Notes under the pieces: model-generated
The model's database searches: none
What the model was told of the DNA's origin: nothing
What the model saw: the letters and a program-made list of their open reading frames with translations, nothing else
Source of the DNA: Pseudomonas viridiflava
Lineage (GTDB): Bacteria; Pseudomonadota; Gammaproteobacteria; Pseudomonadales; Pseudomonadaceae
Assembly: GCF_900580675.1 (NCBI RefSeq)
Contig: NZ_UTBG01000233.1
Span: 1-33,535 of the forward strand
Length of the DNA stretch: 33,535 nucleotides
Reading direction: 5' to 3'
Part shown: positions 7,484-16,049 of the stretch, piece after piece
Position numbering within the stretch: position 1 is the stretch's first letter
Layout: each line of letters begins with the position of its first letter
Made by a program: the position numbers and the translations under genes

Positions 7484-8685
7484 GCCTGACTGTCGCCGAG
7501 GTATTGGCCTTGCCGGGCCTGGAATCGATGCGCCTGCGCGCCGGCTCCATCGCCCAGGACAACGTCGTGCGCTGGCCGTATGTGGCGGAAAACAGTGGCA
7601 TTGCCGAATGGGTGCTGGGCGGCGAACTGGTGTTCGTCACCGGTATCAACCACCCACGGGACGAAGCCAACTTACTGCAATTGCTCGACGAAGCCTGTCA
7701 GCGACACGTGGCCGGGCTGGTGATCCTCACCGGGCCGGCGTATATCCAGGCGATCCCCCAGCGTTTACTCGACGCTGCCGAAGCGGCAGGCATGCCGCTG
7801 ATCGAGCAGCCCTACTCGCTGAAGATGGTGCTGGTGACCCAGGCGATTGGTTCGGCGCTGATTCAGTCCGAACAACTGGGCCGCTCGCGGCACGACGTGC
7901 TGGAACGCTTGCTGACCGGCGATTACCAATCCCTGGAGCTGCTGCTGCACCGCGCCGTGCAACTGGGCATGTCGCTGGCGGGGCATTGGCAGGTTGCCCA
8001 ACTGCAACTGGAGGGCAGCGAGCTGCTGTTTGCCCAAGGCGACGCGGCGCAGGTGGAGGCACAGCTGGCACGGCAGCACGACGCTATCAGCCGGCGCTTG
8101 CGCCAGCTGTCGGCGCTGGTGCCGGTACTCGGTCGGGCCGGGCAATGGACGGTGCTGCTGCCGGCAACGGATGCCGTCGCGGCCTTGGCCAACCGCGAGC
8201 AATTGGCCAATTGGTTGAACCCACTGAACCTGCGCCTGGCGCCGCTAAAACTGTTTATCGGGCTGAGCGCCGCAGCGCACCCACCCGCGCGTCTGGCCCA
8301 GGCGCAGGATGAAGCACGCCAGGCGTTGGCCGCCGCCCGCCGCTTCAGCGAGCGCGCCGGGCTCTGCGTGTATGACGAACTGGGTGTGCTCAAACTGCTC
8401 AGCGGCGTGCGTGATCGCGCCTTGCTCGACCAGTTTCTCAATGAGCGCCTGGGCCCGCTGCTGCGTCACGACCTGCACCACGGTCCGAGCCTGATGCCGA
8501 CCCTGGAAGCCTGGTTTCACGAGAATGGTAACCTTGTGGCCGCGGCCCAGCGCCTGGCCGTACACCGCAACACCCTGACACACCGCGTCCAGCGCATCGA
8601 AGCCCTGTGCGGCCTGACGCTGGATAATGCTTATGACCGCCTGGACATCGGTATCGCCCTGATGATCTGGCGGCTGTCTGCCTGA
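7480..8685 (+). CDS. PucR-family transcriptional regulator
   Basis: A 401-residue regulator with the PucR N-terminal ligand domain (opening MSLTVAEVLALPGLESMRLRAG and the GELVFVTG stretch), a central GGDEF-like/CdaR-type region, and a C-terminal PucR helix-turn-helix (LEAWFHENGNLVAAAQRL, then VHRNTLTHRVQRIE). Proteins of this class respond to purines, pyrimidines or similar nitrogen sources and act as activators or repressors. Encoded between the cytosine transporter and the deaminase with a 4-base overlap to codB, it very probably senses cytosine or a derivative and controls this operon. The palindrome at 6113-6133 is a candidate binding site. Ligand and direction of control are inferences. 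Confidence 0.9.
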   Translation: MSLTVAEVLALPGLESMRLRAGSIAQDNVVRWPYVAENSGIAEWVLGGELVFVTGINHPRDEANLLQLLDEACQRHVAGLVILTGPAYIQAIPQRLLDAAEAAGMPLIEQPYSLKMVLVTQAIGSALIQSEQLGRSRHDVLERLLTGDYQSLELLLHRAVQLGMSLAGHWQVAQLQLEGSELLFAQGDAAQVEAQLARQHDAISRRLRQLSALVPVLGRAGQWTVLLPATDAVAALANREQLANWLNPLNLRLAPLKLFIGLSAAAHPPARLAQAQDEARQALAAARRFSERAGLCVYDELGVLKLLSGVRDRALLDQFLNERLGPLLRHDLHHGPSLMPTLEAWFHENGNLVAAAQRLAVHRNTLTHRVQRIEALCGLTLDNAYDRLDIGIALMIWRLSA

Positions 8686-8712
8686 CTGTTTTTAGCCAAG
8701 AGGAACTTGCCC

Positions 8713-9948
8713 ATGCACATCATCAACGCCCGCCTGCGCAACCGTGAAGGCCTGCATGATCTGCACCTGGAACACGGCCGGATCGCCAGTATCACCGCAC
8801 AAACCACAGCGCCGGTGCTCGGCGCAAGCGCCCTCGACGCCGCCGGCAACCTGGTGATACCGCCCTTTGTCGAACCGCATATCCACCTCGACGCCACCCT
8901 CACTGCCGGTGAACCGCGCTGGAACATGAGCGGCACGCTGTCCGAAGGCATCGAATGCTGGGGCGAGCGCAAAGCCACCATCACCCAGGAAGACACCAAA
9001 ATCCGCGCCAAGAAGACCATCCAGGCGCTCGCGGCCCATGGCATCCAGCATGTGCGCACCCACGTCGACGTCACCGACCCGGACCTCACGGCGCTCAAGG
9101 CGATGCTGGAAGTGCGCGAAGAAAGTACGCACCTGATCGACCTGCAGATCGTCGCCTTTCCCCAGGAAGGCATCGAGTCCTACCGCAACGGCCGCGAGCT
9201 GATGGAAGAAGCCATCCGCCTGGGCGCCGACGTAATCGGCGGCATCCCGCACTTCGAATACACCCGCGACCAGGGCGTGAGCTCAGTCAAATTCCTGATG
9301 GACCTGGCCGAACGCACCGGCTGCCTGGTGGACGTGCACTGCGACGAAACCGACGACCCGCATTCGCGCTTTCTCGAAGTGCTGGCCGAAGAAGCCCGCA
9401 GCCGCGACATGGGCGCGCGCGTCACCGCCAGCCACACCACAGCCATGGGCTCCTACGACAATGCCTACTGCGCCAAACTTTTCCGCCTGCTGGGGCACTC
9501 CGGCATCAGCTTTGTCTCCTGCCCCACCGAAAGCATTCACCTGCAAGGCCGCTTCGATAACTTCCCAAAACGCCGCGGCGTCACCCGGGTCAACGAACTG
9601 TTGGAAGCCGGCATGAACGTGTGCTTCGGCCAGGACTCCATCGTCGATCCCTGGTACCCCCTGGGCAACGGCAACATCCTGCGCGTACTGGAAGCCGGCC
9701 TGCACATCTGCCACATGCTCGGCTACCGCAACCTGCAAAGTGCCCTCGACCTGGTGACCGACAACAGCGCCAAGGCCATGGCCCTGGGCGACCGTTACGG
9801 CCTGGAGCCCGGACGGCCGGCTAACCTGCTGATTCTCTCGGCAGACAGCGACTATGAGGTGGTCCGCAGCCAGGGCCTGCCGCTGTACTCGATCCGCAAC
9901 GGCCAGGTGTTGATGAAACGTCAGCCGGCGCAAGTGGAGTTTGTATAA
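8713..9948 (+). CDS. codA: Cytosine deaminase CodA
   Basis: Cytoplasmic amidohydrolase that converts cytosine to uracil and ammonia, 411 residues. Metal and catalytic motifs are in the right order: PHIHLD near the N-terminus, VDVHCDETDDP in the middle (His and Glu ligand/acid), ASHTTAM, and CFGQDSIVDPWYPLGNGN with the conserved Asp pair region. The ATG at 8713 sits about 6 bases after AGAGGAAC; a TTG at 8707 in the same frame is too close to that site. The gene follows the PucR regulator by 27 bases and closes the operon. It converges with the lipase gene, the two stops being only 9 bases apart, and no terminator hairpin is evident between them. Confidence 0.95.
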   Translation: MHIINARLRNREGLHDLHLEHGRIASITAQTTAPVLGASALDAAGNLVIPPFVEPHIHLDATLTAGEPRWNMSGTLSEGIECWGERKATITQEDTKIRAKKTIQALAAHGIQHVRTHVDVTDPDLTALKAMLEVREESTHLIDLQIVAFPQEGIESYRNGRELMEEAIRLGADVIGGIPHFEYTRDQGVSSVKFLMDLAERTGCLVDVHCDETDDPHSRFLEVLAEEARSRDMGARVTASHTTAMGSYDNAYCAKLFRLLGHSGISFVSCPTESIHLQGRFDNFPKRRGVTRVNELLEAGMNVCFGQDSIVDPWYPLGNGNILRVLEAGLHICHMLGYRNLQSALDLVTDNSAKAMALGDRYGLEPGRPANLLILSADSDYEVVRSQGLPLYSIRNGQVLMKRQPAQVEFV

Positions 9949-9957
9949 CCGCCAGGG

Positions 9958-12108
9958 TCAGACGACCGAGTCGATATCCAAGGGTTGCGCCCTTCCCCAT
10001 TCGTTCTGCGTGGGCTCCGGGATGCTGGCGACTTGCGGCAACGCGTGGTTTTCACGGTGGCTGAACCAGCGCTTGAGGCTCGGTTGCAATTGGGCGCAAT
10101 GCGCGTGGCTTCCATACACCTCGCGCGCCTCCAGGCGGCGCCAGCGCAGGGTTTCCAAGCGCTCTCGGCTGGTGTGCAAACGGTCGATCTCAACGTTCAA
10201 TGGCTCGTGGAACTCATAGGTTCGGTCGTTGACCGGGCGTCGACGAGCGAGTTCAAGGCGTTTGTCTCGCAGTTGTTGGCGCATGGTTTCAAGCGCTTTG
10301 TCGAGCAACGCGAACTCCCGGGGCGTCACCAGCGGGCCGTTACTGTCCAGGGTTTGTTGCCAGCGACGCAGCGTCGCCCAGGCGGCCGGAATGTAGCTGG
10401 CGGTCATGAAATGCTGACTGGCCTGCAATAGCTGCTTTAGCAGGTTGTCGCGGTCAGGCATGTCACCGTGGAGTTGCAACGCGCGGTTGCAGCTGGCCTC
10501 CTGGATAGACTCACAGCCAGGTTTCCACAGCACCGAAGACTGCGTGCCATCGGGCAGCATGATCGGCATGAAGTGCTGTTGTTCGCCATGGTGTTGATAG
10601 GGATTGCCGCCGACACGTACCACGCCGGCGGCGAACAACAAGCTGGCAGGCCCGGGGGCGGCGAACAGCGTGACGGCGCCCGGAACCCAGAGTTTGGCGG
10701 TGGTGTTCATCCACGGCGCCGGGACGCTGGGCACCGGGTCGTTATGGTTGACGATACGGTGGTGGACCAGGGCTGAGGCGCCGGCGGTGAACTCCGCGTC
10801 GGCGGCGCGTGGGGCGCCGTAGGTGTAGAGGAGGATGTTGTAAGTAGTGTCCGTAACCCGACGCAGACCTTCCGCCAGAAGCAGTGCAATCGCACCACCC
10901 AGGCTATGGCCGCAAATGACGACGCGCTGGCCGTAGTGAAACTGATCAAGGTAGCGCAGCACGAAATCGCGCATGGCCCGGTAGGCTTGATAAAACCCCT
11001 CATGCGCTTTGCCGACACCGTCGACGAAAGCCACCTGATGGGCATTCGCATCCCGCAATCCATCTGCGGGGCTGGCAGTGCCACGCACTGCGATAAGAAT
11101 GACCTCGTCGTGATGACAGATGAACGCCTGGGTGTCGGTACCAAACTCGGCATCATCGAAATAATGCAAACGCGCAGGGGTCTCCTGCTTCTCCCCTAAC
11201 GTAAGTTGGTTTTGAGGGTACAACTCAGGATCGAAGGGCATAATCTCGAAGCGTCGGGAATACGGAACGTCTTCGTAGACAGGGTAGAAGCGTTGCACCT
11301 GCTCCGCATCAACCTGCCAGGCCTCCTGATAACCCGAAAGCTTTTCTGCGAATAAGTGACCGATGCTGGGATCAAGAGGGAATCTGACTTCACCTCCAGG
11401 TTGTGTGGCTGGCTCTTGCCCGAAATTGCAGTAACTCAAGGTAGCCATCAGTGCCAACTGATAGAGATTCAGGGCGCAGAAGCTGTCTTCGGTGGACAGC
11501 ATCGGACGCAGGGCTCGTAGCGGCCGCACTTCGAGGACGGTGTGGTTGTTGGGGAATAGCACGACGCCCGCCAAGGCAGGTTGTGGCGGCCCGAACTGCA
11601 GATCGGCCATCATTTTTAGTGCGTGCCGTTTGGGTGGATGATCCCGCGGCGCTATCGGAGGTAAGTGGGCGACGTGTCGAACCAAGTCGCGTACGTCGAC
11701 TTGATAGAACTTGTTACCTTGGCGTTGAGCCGGATTATGTTCGACACGGTGACCATCTGCGTCAGCAAACAGCGTTTGCTCAGCACGAAATTGAAGCTCG
11801 GTGATAGGGAGTTTGTAAGTTCGGCGTAGCATTAATTGTTTGTATGGCTGTTCTACTCCTGAATAAAGGTCGTCGAAAACAAGAACCACAGGTCCGCAAT
11901 AAATATCGGTCAGCTTGACGAAGCCGCTTGCATTCAACCTTCCCTTGTATTGCTGCCCTGCACTGTCTTGAATAGTGTATGGCAGGCCACCATAGGGCGT
12001 TCCGGCTCCAAGCTCGTCAACCAGGCCAAAGCTCACCCAATGTCCTCGCACTGCGCAGGCAGGTTTACTGTCACTGAAAAAGGGTTGCTTCCGTGCGTCC
12101 AGATTCAT
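9958..12108 (-). CDS. Class-3 lipase, probable type VI secretion effector
   Basis: A 716-residue protein with an alpha/beta-hydrolase lipase domain in the second half. The nucleophile elbow is CGHSLGGA (Ser about 402) and a following NHNDPVPSVP supplies a likely catalytic Asp (about 457). AVRGT at about 340 is the oxyanion-type motif of lipase_3 enzymes. The first 100 residues form a separate beta-rich segment (VDELGAGTPYGGLPY...). There is no signal peptide, as expected for a T6SS-delivered toxin. The ATG at 12108 has a strong AAGGAGC site and overlaps the lipoprotein gene by 38 bases. It is last in the order vgrG, DUF4123 adaptor, lipoprotein, lipase, the usual layout for a phospholipase (Tle) effector. 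It is probably injected into the periplasm of rivals to attack membranes; which Tle class it belongs to is uncertain. Confidence 0.85.
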   Translation of the reverse strand: MNLDARKQPFFSDSKPACAVRGHWVSFGLVDELGAGTPYGGLPYTIQDSAGQQYKGRLNASGFVKLTDIYCGPVVLVFDDLYSGVEQPYKQLMLRRTYKLPITELQFRAEQTLFADADGHRVEHNPAQRQGNKFYQVDVRDLVRHVAHLPPIAPRDHPPKRHALKMMADLQFGPPQPALAGVVLFPNNHTVLEVRPLRALRPMLSTEDSFCALNLYQLALMATLSYCNFGQEPATQPGGEVRFPLDPSIGHLFAEKLSGYQEAWQVDAEQVQRFYPVYEDVPYSRRFEIMPFDPELYPQNQLTLGEKQETPARLHYFDDAEFGTDTQAFICHHDEVILIAVRGTASPADGLRDANAHQVAFVDGVGKAHEGFYQAYRAMRDFVLRYLDQFHYGQRVVICGHSLGGAIALLLAEGLRRVTDTTYNILLYTYGAPRAADAEFTAGASALVHHRIVNHNDPVPSVPAPWMNTTAKLWVPGAVTLFAAPGPASLLFAAGVVRVGGNPYQHHGEQQHFMPIMLPDGTQSSVLWKPGCESIQEASCNRALQLHGDMPDRDNLLKQLLQASQHFMTASYIPAAWATLRRWQQTLDSNGPLVTPREFALLDKALETMRQQLRDKRLELARRRPVNDRTYEFHEPLNVEIDRLHTSRERLETLRWRRLEAREVYGSHAHCAQLQPSLKRWFSHRENHALPQVASIPEPTQNEWGRAQPLDIDSVV

Positions 12109-12901
12109 GAATTTGCTCCTTGTTGTTGCACGATGGGTAGACATCACAAATGCGGCCATCCGGCATTTTTATGGGTTTGAAGTCGGTGGTATTCCCGTTG
12201 CAGTATGCGAACAGGTCTTCGAAGCTGGTCCCTCTACAGCGCTTCCAGCCACCGGGAACAGCTACCCAGCTGTCGTCAAATGCGGGCTGTTCCTCGTCCA
12301 TTAACGTCAGCTTTATCCTTAGCGTCTTGCCCGGCAGCTGATCCCGTTGCCAAAACTTGCCTGATTGCTGTTCATGCGGCTGATTTGCCACCTTCAAAGC
12401 GCCGCAGTTAAGAATCTTCCTGATTGCGTGCTGTGGCCCCACTGTGCGAAAAAACCACTGACATTGCCCAAGCAGTTTGTGGACATCCACTTCTGATCTC
12501 CCTGACTCATCAGCCTGCCAACGGTCTCGAATGGAAATACCTCCAATATCCCCACCTACGTCCGCGCTCCGTTTTCCCCACTTCGCATAATAATCAAACT
12601 CCACATTGCCCAAGACCAACGGGCAGCCATCAACGGTTTCGCTCAGCGGCAGCTCATAACTCACTCGATCAGCTACAGGTTTGTAATCCGAAAAAAACAC
12701 TTTCCGCTCCGGCCTCTTGCCTCGACGGCGCGGCAACGAGCAGGTCTCACCGGTAGCCGGCCAATAATTGGCGACCGTCTTGAGTTTAAATTCCGCCGGC
12801 AAATCCACTTCCAACGTAAAGCTATCTACCGGCCTCCCCGCACACCCCGAAAGACCCACCATCCCCAGCACCAGCCACCACACCCGCCTTCGCCTGCTCA
12901 T
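12071..12901 (-). CDS. Lipoprotein, probable immunity protein to the lipase effector
   Basis: A 276-residue predicted lipoprotein. From the ATG at 12901 it has an Arg-rich N-terminus (MSRRRRVWW), a hydrophobic stretch and a lipobox LSGC, so the mature protein would be anchored in a membrane facing the periplasm. That start makes an exact ATGA overlap with the DUF4123 gene; a GTG/ATG eight codons earlier is less likely. The body has several cysteines and many charged residues; I recognise no named domain. T6SS lipase effectors act in the periplasm and their immunity proteins are often lipoproteins, so guarding against self-intoxication is the obvious role. The 38-base overlap with the lipase gene couples their translation. 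Base composition is more AT-rich than the flanking genes, consistent with diversifying or acquired DNA. Confidence 0.75.
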   Translation of the reverse strand: MSRRRRVWWLVLGMVGLSGCAGRPVDSFTLEVDLPAEFKLKTVANYWPATGETCSLPRRRGKRPERKVFFSDYKPVADRVSYELPLSETVDGCPLVLGNVEFDYYAKWGKRSADVGGDIGGISIRDRWQADESGRSEVDVHKLLGQCQWFFRTVGPQHAIRKILNCGALKVANQPHEQQSGKFWQRDQLPGKTLRIKLTLMDEEQPAFDDSWVAVPGGWKRCRGTSFEDLFAYCNGNTTDFKPIKMPDGRICDVYPSCNNKEQIHESGRTEATLFQ

Positions 12902-13731
12902 TGGTTTCCTCCCACCACGCGCCACTGCTCCACCACCCGCTCAAAGTGATCCCATGGTGTTTCGCCCACCTTCGGCTGCCAGCGAATCACACTGCTGCGG
13001 GTGGCCTCTTCCAGCCGTCTCACCACCAGGAACTCCAACTGCACAGGCTGGCTCCACTGCCAGTCACGCGCCTGTTCAAGGACCTGGGTCAGCCAGATTT
13101 TCGGCTCCTGGAATTCCACCAGGGCAGCCAGGCCCTCACTGTGCTCGGCCAGCAGGTAACGCAGGATGTTGGCGTGCAGGATGACGCTGGCGTTTGGATT
13201 TGGCGTGCTCAGCCAAGGGGCTGGGGCGGGCACCGGATATTCGCCGGGCGCGGGGTTGTCGCCACACTGCCAACGGTCGTCATGCCAGTAGCACACGCTG
13301 ATCAATGGGCCGAGAAATGCCGGCCAATGCTCCGCCGGCAAATGGTCCAGTGCGCGTGCCAGTGTGCGGTTGTCGTGAAAACGATAAAGGGCCTGGGCGC
13401 CGTGCGCCCCCACCAACAGCCGGTCGCGCCAGTGCTGCGCAACGCTCGCCAGGTCCTCGCTCGGCAAACTGCCCAGCCAGCCCCAGTTCGTTTCCGGACG
13501 TTGCAGAAGGTCGAGCAGTGCAGGCTCGCTCAATTGATCGAGCAACAGCAGCACCGGGCCCGTCGTCTCCAGCTCCGCCAACGCGGTTTCGGCATAGAGG
13601 CCGCGGTACTGCGCCAAGGTGCGTACTGCAAGCATCAGCGGGCGCACCTCGTCGCAGCCCTCGAGGATCAAGCACAGCCGGCGACCGGCCTGTTGCTGTC
13701 GGGCCATCCACTGGCCTGGCATCTCCGGCAT
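12898..13731 (-). CDS. DUF4123-domain T6SS effector adaptor
   Basis: A 277-residue cytoplasmic protein recognised as DUF4123 by its N-terminal pattern: a beta-strand with LLLLD, then the segment AELETTGPVLLLL, a central WGWLGSLPS region and the RFHDNRTLARAL stretch. DUF4123 proteins (Tap/TEC chaperones) bind an effector and load it onto its cognate VgrG. Gene position fits exactly: the start shares one base with the vgrG stop and the stop overlaps the lipoprotein start by four bases. It is expected to recognise the lipase encoded two genes downstream. The protein is Trp-rich, which is common in this family. Confidence 0.88.
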   Translation of the reverse strand: MPEMPGQWMARQQQAGRRLCLILEGCDEVRPLMLAVRTLAQYRGLYAETALAELETTGPVLLLLDQLSEPALLDLLQRPETNWGWLGSLPSEDLASVAQHWRDRLLVGAHGAQALYRFHDNRTLARALDHLPAEHWPAFLGPLISVCYWHDDRWQCGDNPAPGEYPVPAPAPWLSTPNPNASVILHANILRYLLAEHSEGLAALVEFQEPKIWLTQVLEQARDWQWSQPVQLEFLVVRRLEEATRSSVIRWQPKVGETPWDHFERVVEQWRVVGGNQ

Positions 13732-15749
13732 CAGGCGGCCCTCTCTAGAACATCACACAAGCCTTCGCGGCAACGTTCGCAGACCGGGCACAGATCCGCT
13801 CCCAGTCGTCTGGCCAACTGCATGATGCTGCCTTGTGCCGCACTGACATTCGGTGAGCCGGTTTCAGCCCGGGCACTCGCCACCCGGGTGACAGGCGTTG
13901 ACCCGCCAAGGGTAATCGGGCGACTGCTGAAAATGGCGCCAGCCTGGATGACCAGATGCTCTCCACCCGCCTTCAAGCTCAGTTGAGTGCCTGCATCGAT
14001 CACCAGGCTGGCACCCGCCTTGAGGTGCAGTTGTTGCCCCGCTTCAAGTACCAGGGTCTGGCCTATGTGGGTCCGGCTATCGCCTTGCACGTCGAGTTGG
14101 TCGCTCGCCTTGAGTACGGTTTTGCGATCACCGCTGACGTGGCGATGCTCCTCGTTTTCCAGGTGAACCGTGCTTAACCCCCGGATGATTTCACGTCGCT
14201 CCCCTGCGACTTCCAGGCGACTGTCATGGCCGACCTGCTGCTCCAGGTCACGCTGAGCCCGCAGGTAGATAAGTTCCTCGCCCCGACGGTCTTCCAGGTG
14301 CAGTTCGTTGGCCCCACCGCCGCCGGGAGAACTGTGGCTGCGCAGCACACTGCGGGTTTTGTGTTGCGGCAAGGAATAAGGCGAAGTGTGCGACGCATTC
14401 GGCAGACAACCATTGATCAACGGCTGGTCCGGGTCACCTTCCAGGAAAGTCACCAGCACTTCCATGCCGACCCGCGGGATCATCATCGCGCCAAATCCGT
14501 CACCCGCCCAACCCGACGCCACGCGAACCCAACAGCTGCTTCTGTCATCCGCCTGGTCCAGGCGGTCCCAGTGAAAGCGCACCTTCACTCGACCATACGC
14601 ATCGCAGTGCACATCCTCACCCGCAGGCCCGGTCACGGTAGCGGTCTGACTGCCGATAATGGTCGGCCTGGGATGTTTGAGAGGCGGCCGATACACCGCT
14701 TGCCAGGGTGTCGCGGTGAAGCGATTGCGATATCCCTGGACTACATCGGCTGCTGGCGTCGCCTCTTCCAGCACCTGCGGCTGATACCCCTCGTGCCGTA
14801 CTGAAATTATCAGCCACAAGTCGTTGCAGGCGGGGTCGGGATGATCGCGCAACTCAAGAAAGTGCCCACTGCGCAAGGCAGGCTGATCACTCTTGCCCAA
14901 CGCCCGAAGGCGGTCACTTTGATGACGCTCCAACCCTCGGCGCGCCAGGCGCTTGCCCTGGGTATGGCGAATAAACCCCGCAGGGTAGCGATAGTCCTCC
15001 AGCGGCGGCGTCGAGGCCAGACCGGCAGTGCCCTGCAGGCGTAATGAAGGGTGTTCGAAATCATAATCCCGGCGCACTGTTTGCTGGCTACGGGTAGCCA
15101 GGCGCACATCGAAACGCTGGATCAACTGTGTATCGGCTCGGGGCCCGCCGGCGGCGCAATAACGCTGCACCGGCAAGCGGCGAAACACTGTCTGGTCATC
15201 GCCAAACACCAAAAGATGGGCATGTGCACTGTGGCGGAAGTGGTAGTGAATACCCTCCTCTTCACACAATCGCTGAATGAAATGCAGGTCGCTTTCCGCG
15301 TATTGCACGCAGTACGTGCGCGGCGGGTAAACCACTGGCCCAAGCTCGAATACGTAAGCGTCAGCCAGAATGCCATGCTGTTCGAGCACTGCCGCGATGA
15401 TCTGCGGCACGCTGCGCTGCTGGAAAATCCGCTGATCGCAACGGTGTGCAAGACAGGCCAGGCGCGGCGCCAGGGTCAGATGGTAGCGAGTCAGTCGTCG
15501 CCCGGGATCGTCTCGACCGATGGCGTACACCTGCCCATGCAAGCCTTCTCCCGCCTCGCCGAAATCCAGGAAGGCGGGCAGATGGAGCAACGCCTCAAGG
15601 TCCAGTGCAGGGTGTTCACTCACCACCTGCACCTTGATGAAATACGGTTGATCAAGCGTCTCGCAGCCCTTGAATGCCAGCACTTGGAAGTCGGTGTCAG
15701 TGCCTTGAAGTATCAATTTGAAACGTGACGCAACCAACGCGTTAACCAT
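13731..15749 (-). CDS. vgrG: Type VI secretion tip protein VgrG (TssI)
   Basis: A 672-residue spike protein that caps the Hcp tube. The gp27-like base covers about 1-350 (FKLILQGTDTDFQVLAFKGCE; SDLHFIQRLCEEEGIHYHF), followed by the gp5 OB-fold (VHCDAYGRVKVRFHWDR) and the conserved VRVASGWAGDGFGAMMIPRVGMEV stretch. The C-terminal beta-prism shows the repeated short strands of the DUF2345-like needle (LKAGASLVIDAGTQLSLKAGG). After the needle comes a tail of about 60 residues ending in a cysteine cluster (C654, C657, C660, C665). No toxin domain is fused, so cargo is carried through the adaptor. No baseplate or sheath genes are in the window, so this is an orphan vgrG island using a T6SS encoded elsewhere. 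Confidence 0.97.
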   Translation of the reverse strand: MVNALVASRFKLILQGTDTDFQVLAFKGCETLDQPYFIKVQVVSEHPALDLEALLHLPAFLDFGEAGEGLHGQVYAIGRDDPGRRLTRYHLTLAPRLACLAHRCDQRIFQQRSVPQIIAAVLEQHGILADAYVFELGPVVYPPRTYCVQYAESDLHFIQRLCEEEGIHYHFRHSAHAHLLVFGDDQTVFRRLPVQRYCAAGGPRADTQLIQRFDVRLATRSQQTVRRDYDFEHPSLRLQGTAGLASTPPLEDYRYPAGFIRHTQGKRLARRGLERHQSDRLRALGKSDQPALRSGHFLELRDHPDPACNDLWLIISVRHEGYQPQVLEEATPAADVVQGYRNRFTATPWQAVYRPPLKHPRPTIIGSQTATVTGPAGEDVHCDAYGRVKVRFHWDRLDQADDRSSCWVRVASGWAGDGFGAMMIPRVGMEVLVTFLEGDPDQPLINGCLPNASHTSPYSLPQHKTRSVLRSHSSPGGGGANELHLEDRRGEELIYLRAQRDLEQQVGHDSRLEVAGERREIIRGLSTVHLENEEHRHVSGDRKTVLKASDQLDVQGDSRTHIGQTLVLEAGQQLHLKAGASLVIDAGTQLSLKAGGEHLVIQAGAIFSSRPITLGGSTPVTRVASARAETGSPNVSAAQGSIMQLARRLGADLCPVCERCREGLCDVLERAA

Positions 15750-16049
15750 CCTTTGTTACCCGCCTTCAACTAGTACATTGAAAGACTTCCTCCCGTTAAA
15801 GCCAAGATAAGTTGCCGAGAAAAAGTGCCTGAACGCCTTTAGCTTAGCGATCTCAGGAATAAATCGGCGGCCAAAAAAATAAAAAAGAAGTGTCTTACAA
15901 CAACGATGGAAGTGTCATTTAAAAAACAAGAACTCAAGTCAAAGAGCCACTTCTTCACAACTAGAAATGCCCTACACGAATATTCATCGGTGTAACAAAC
16001 TAATAGGGAAAAGCCCGACACCGGTTTAGGGCACCTGGCGTTAAAAAAA
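15750..16049. other. AT-rich intergenic region upstream of vgrG
   Basis: This 300-base gap between two minus-strand genes is clearly more AT-rich than its surroundings, with A/T runs around 15870-15930. It must hold the vgrG promoter, but I cannot place a convincing -35/-10 or sigma-54 pair. A weak hairpin (GCCC 16013-16016 with GGGC 16029-16032, followed on the minus strand by TTTTCCC) might end the DapF-like transcript. A 60-codon minus-strand frame inside it looks like chance. Such AT-rich gaps next to T6SS islands are often bound by H-NS-like proteins (MvaT); that is a general inference. Confidence 0.5.

Noticed and set aside
12901..13986. 361-codon open frame on the plus strand
   Set aside because: Antisense to the DUF4123 and vgrG genes; no protein motif and no ribosome site.
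15839..16021. 60-codon minus-strand frame in the AT-rich gap
   Set aside because: Odd composition (many Phe, Cys, Leu), no ribosome site, no family pattern; likely chance in AT-rich DNA.
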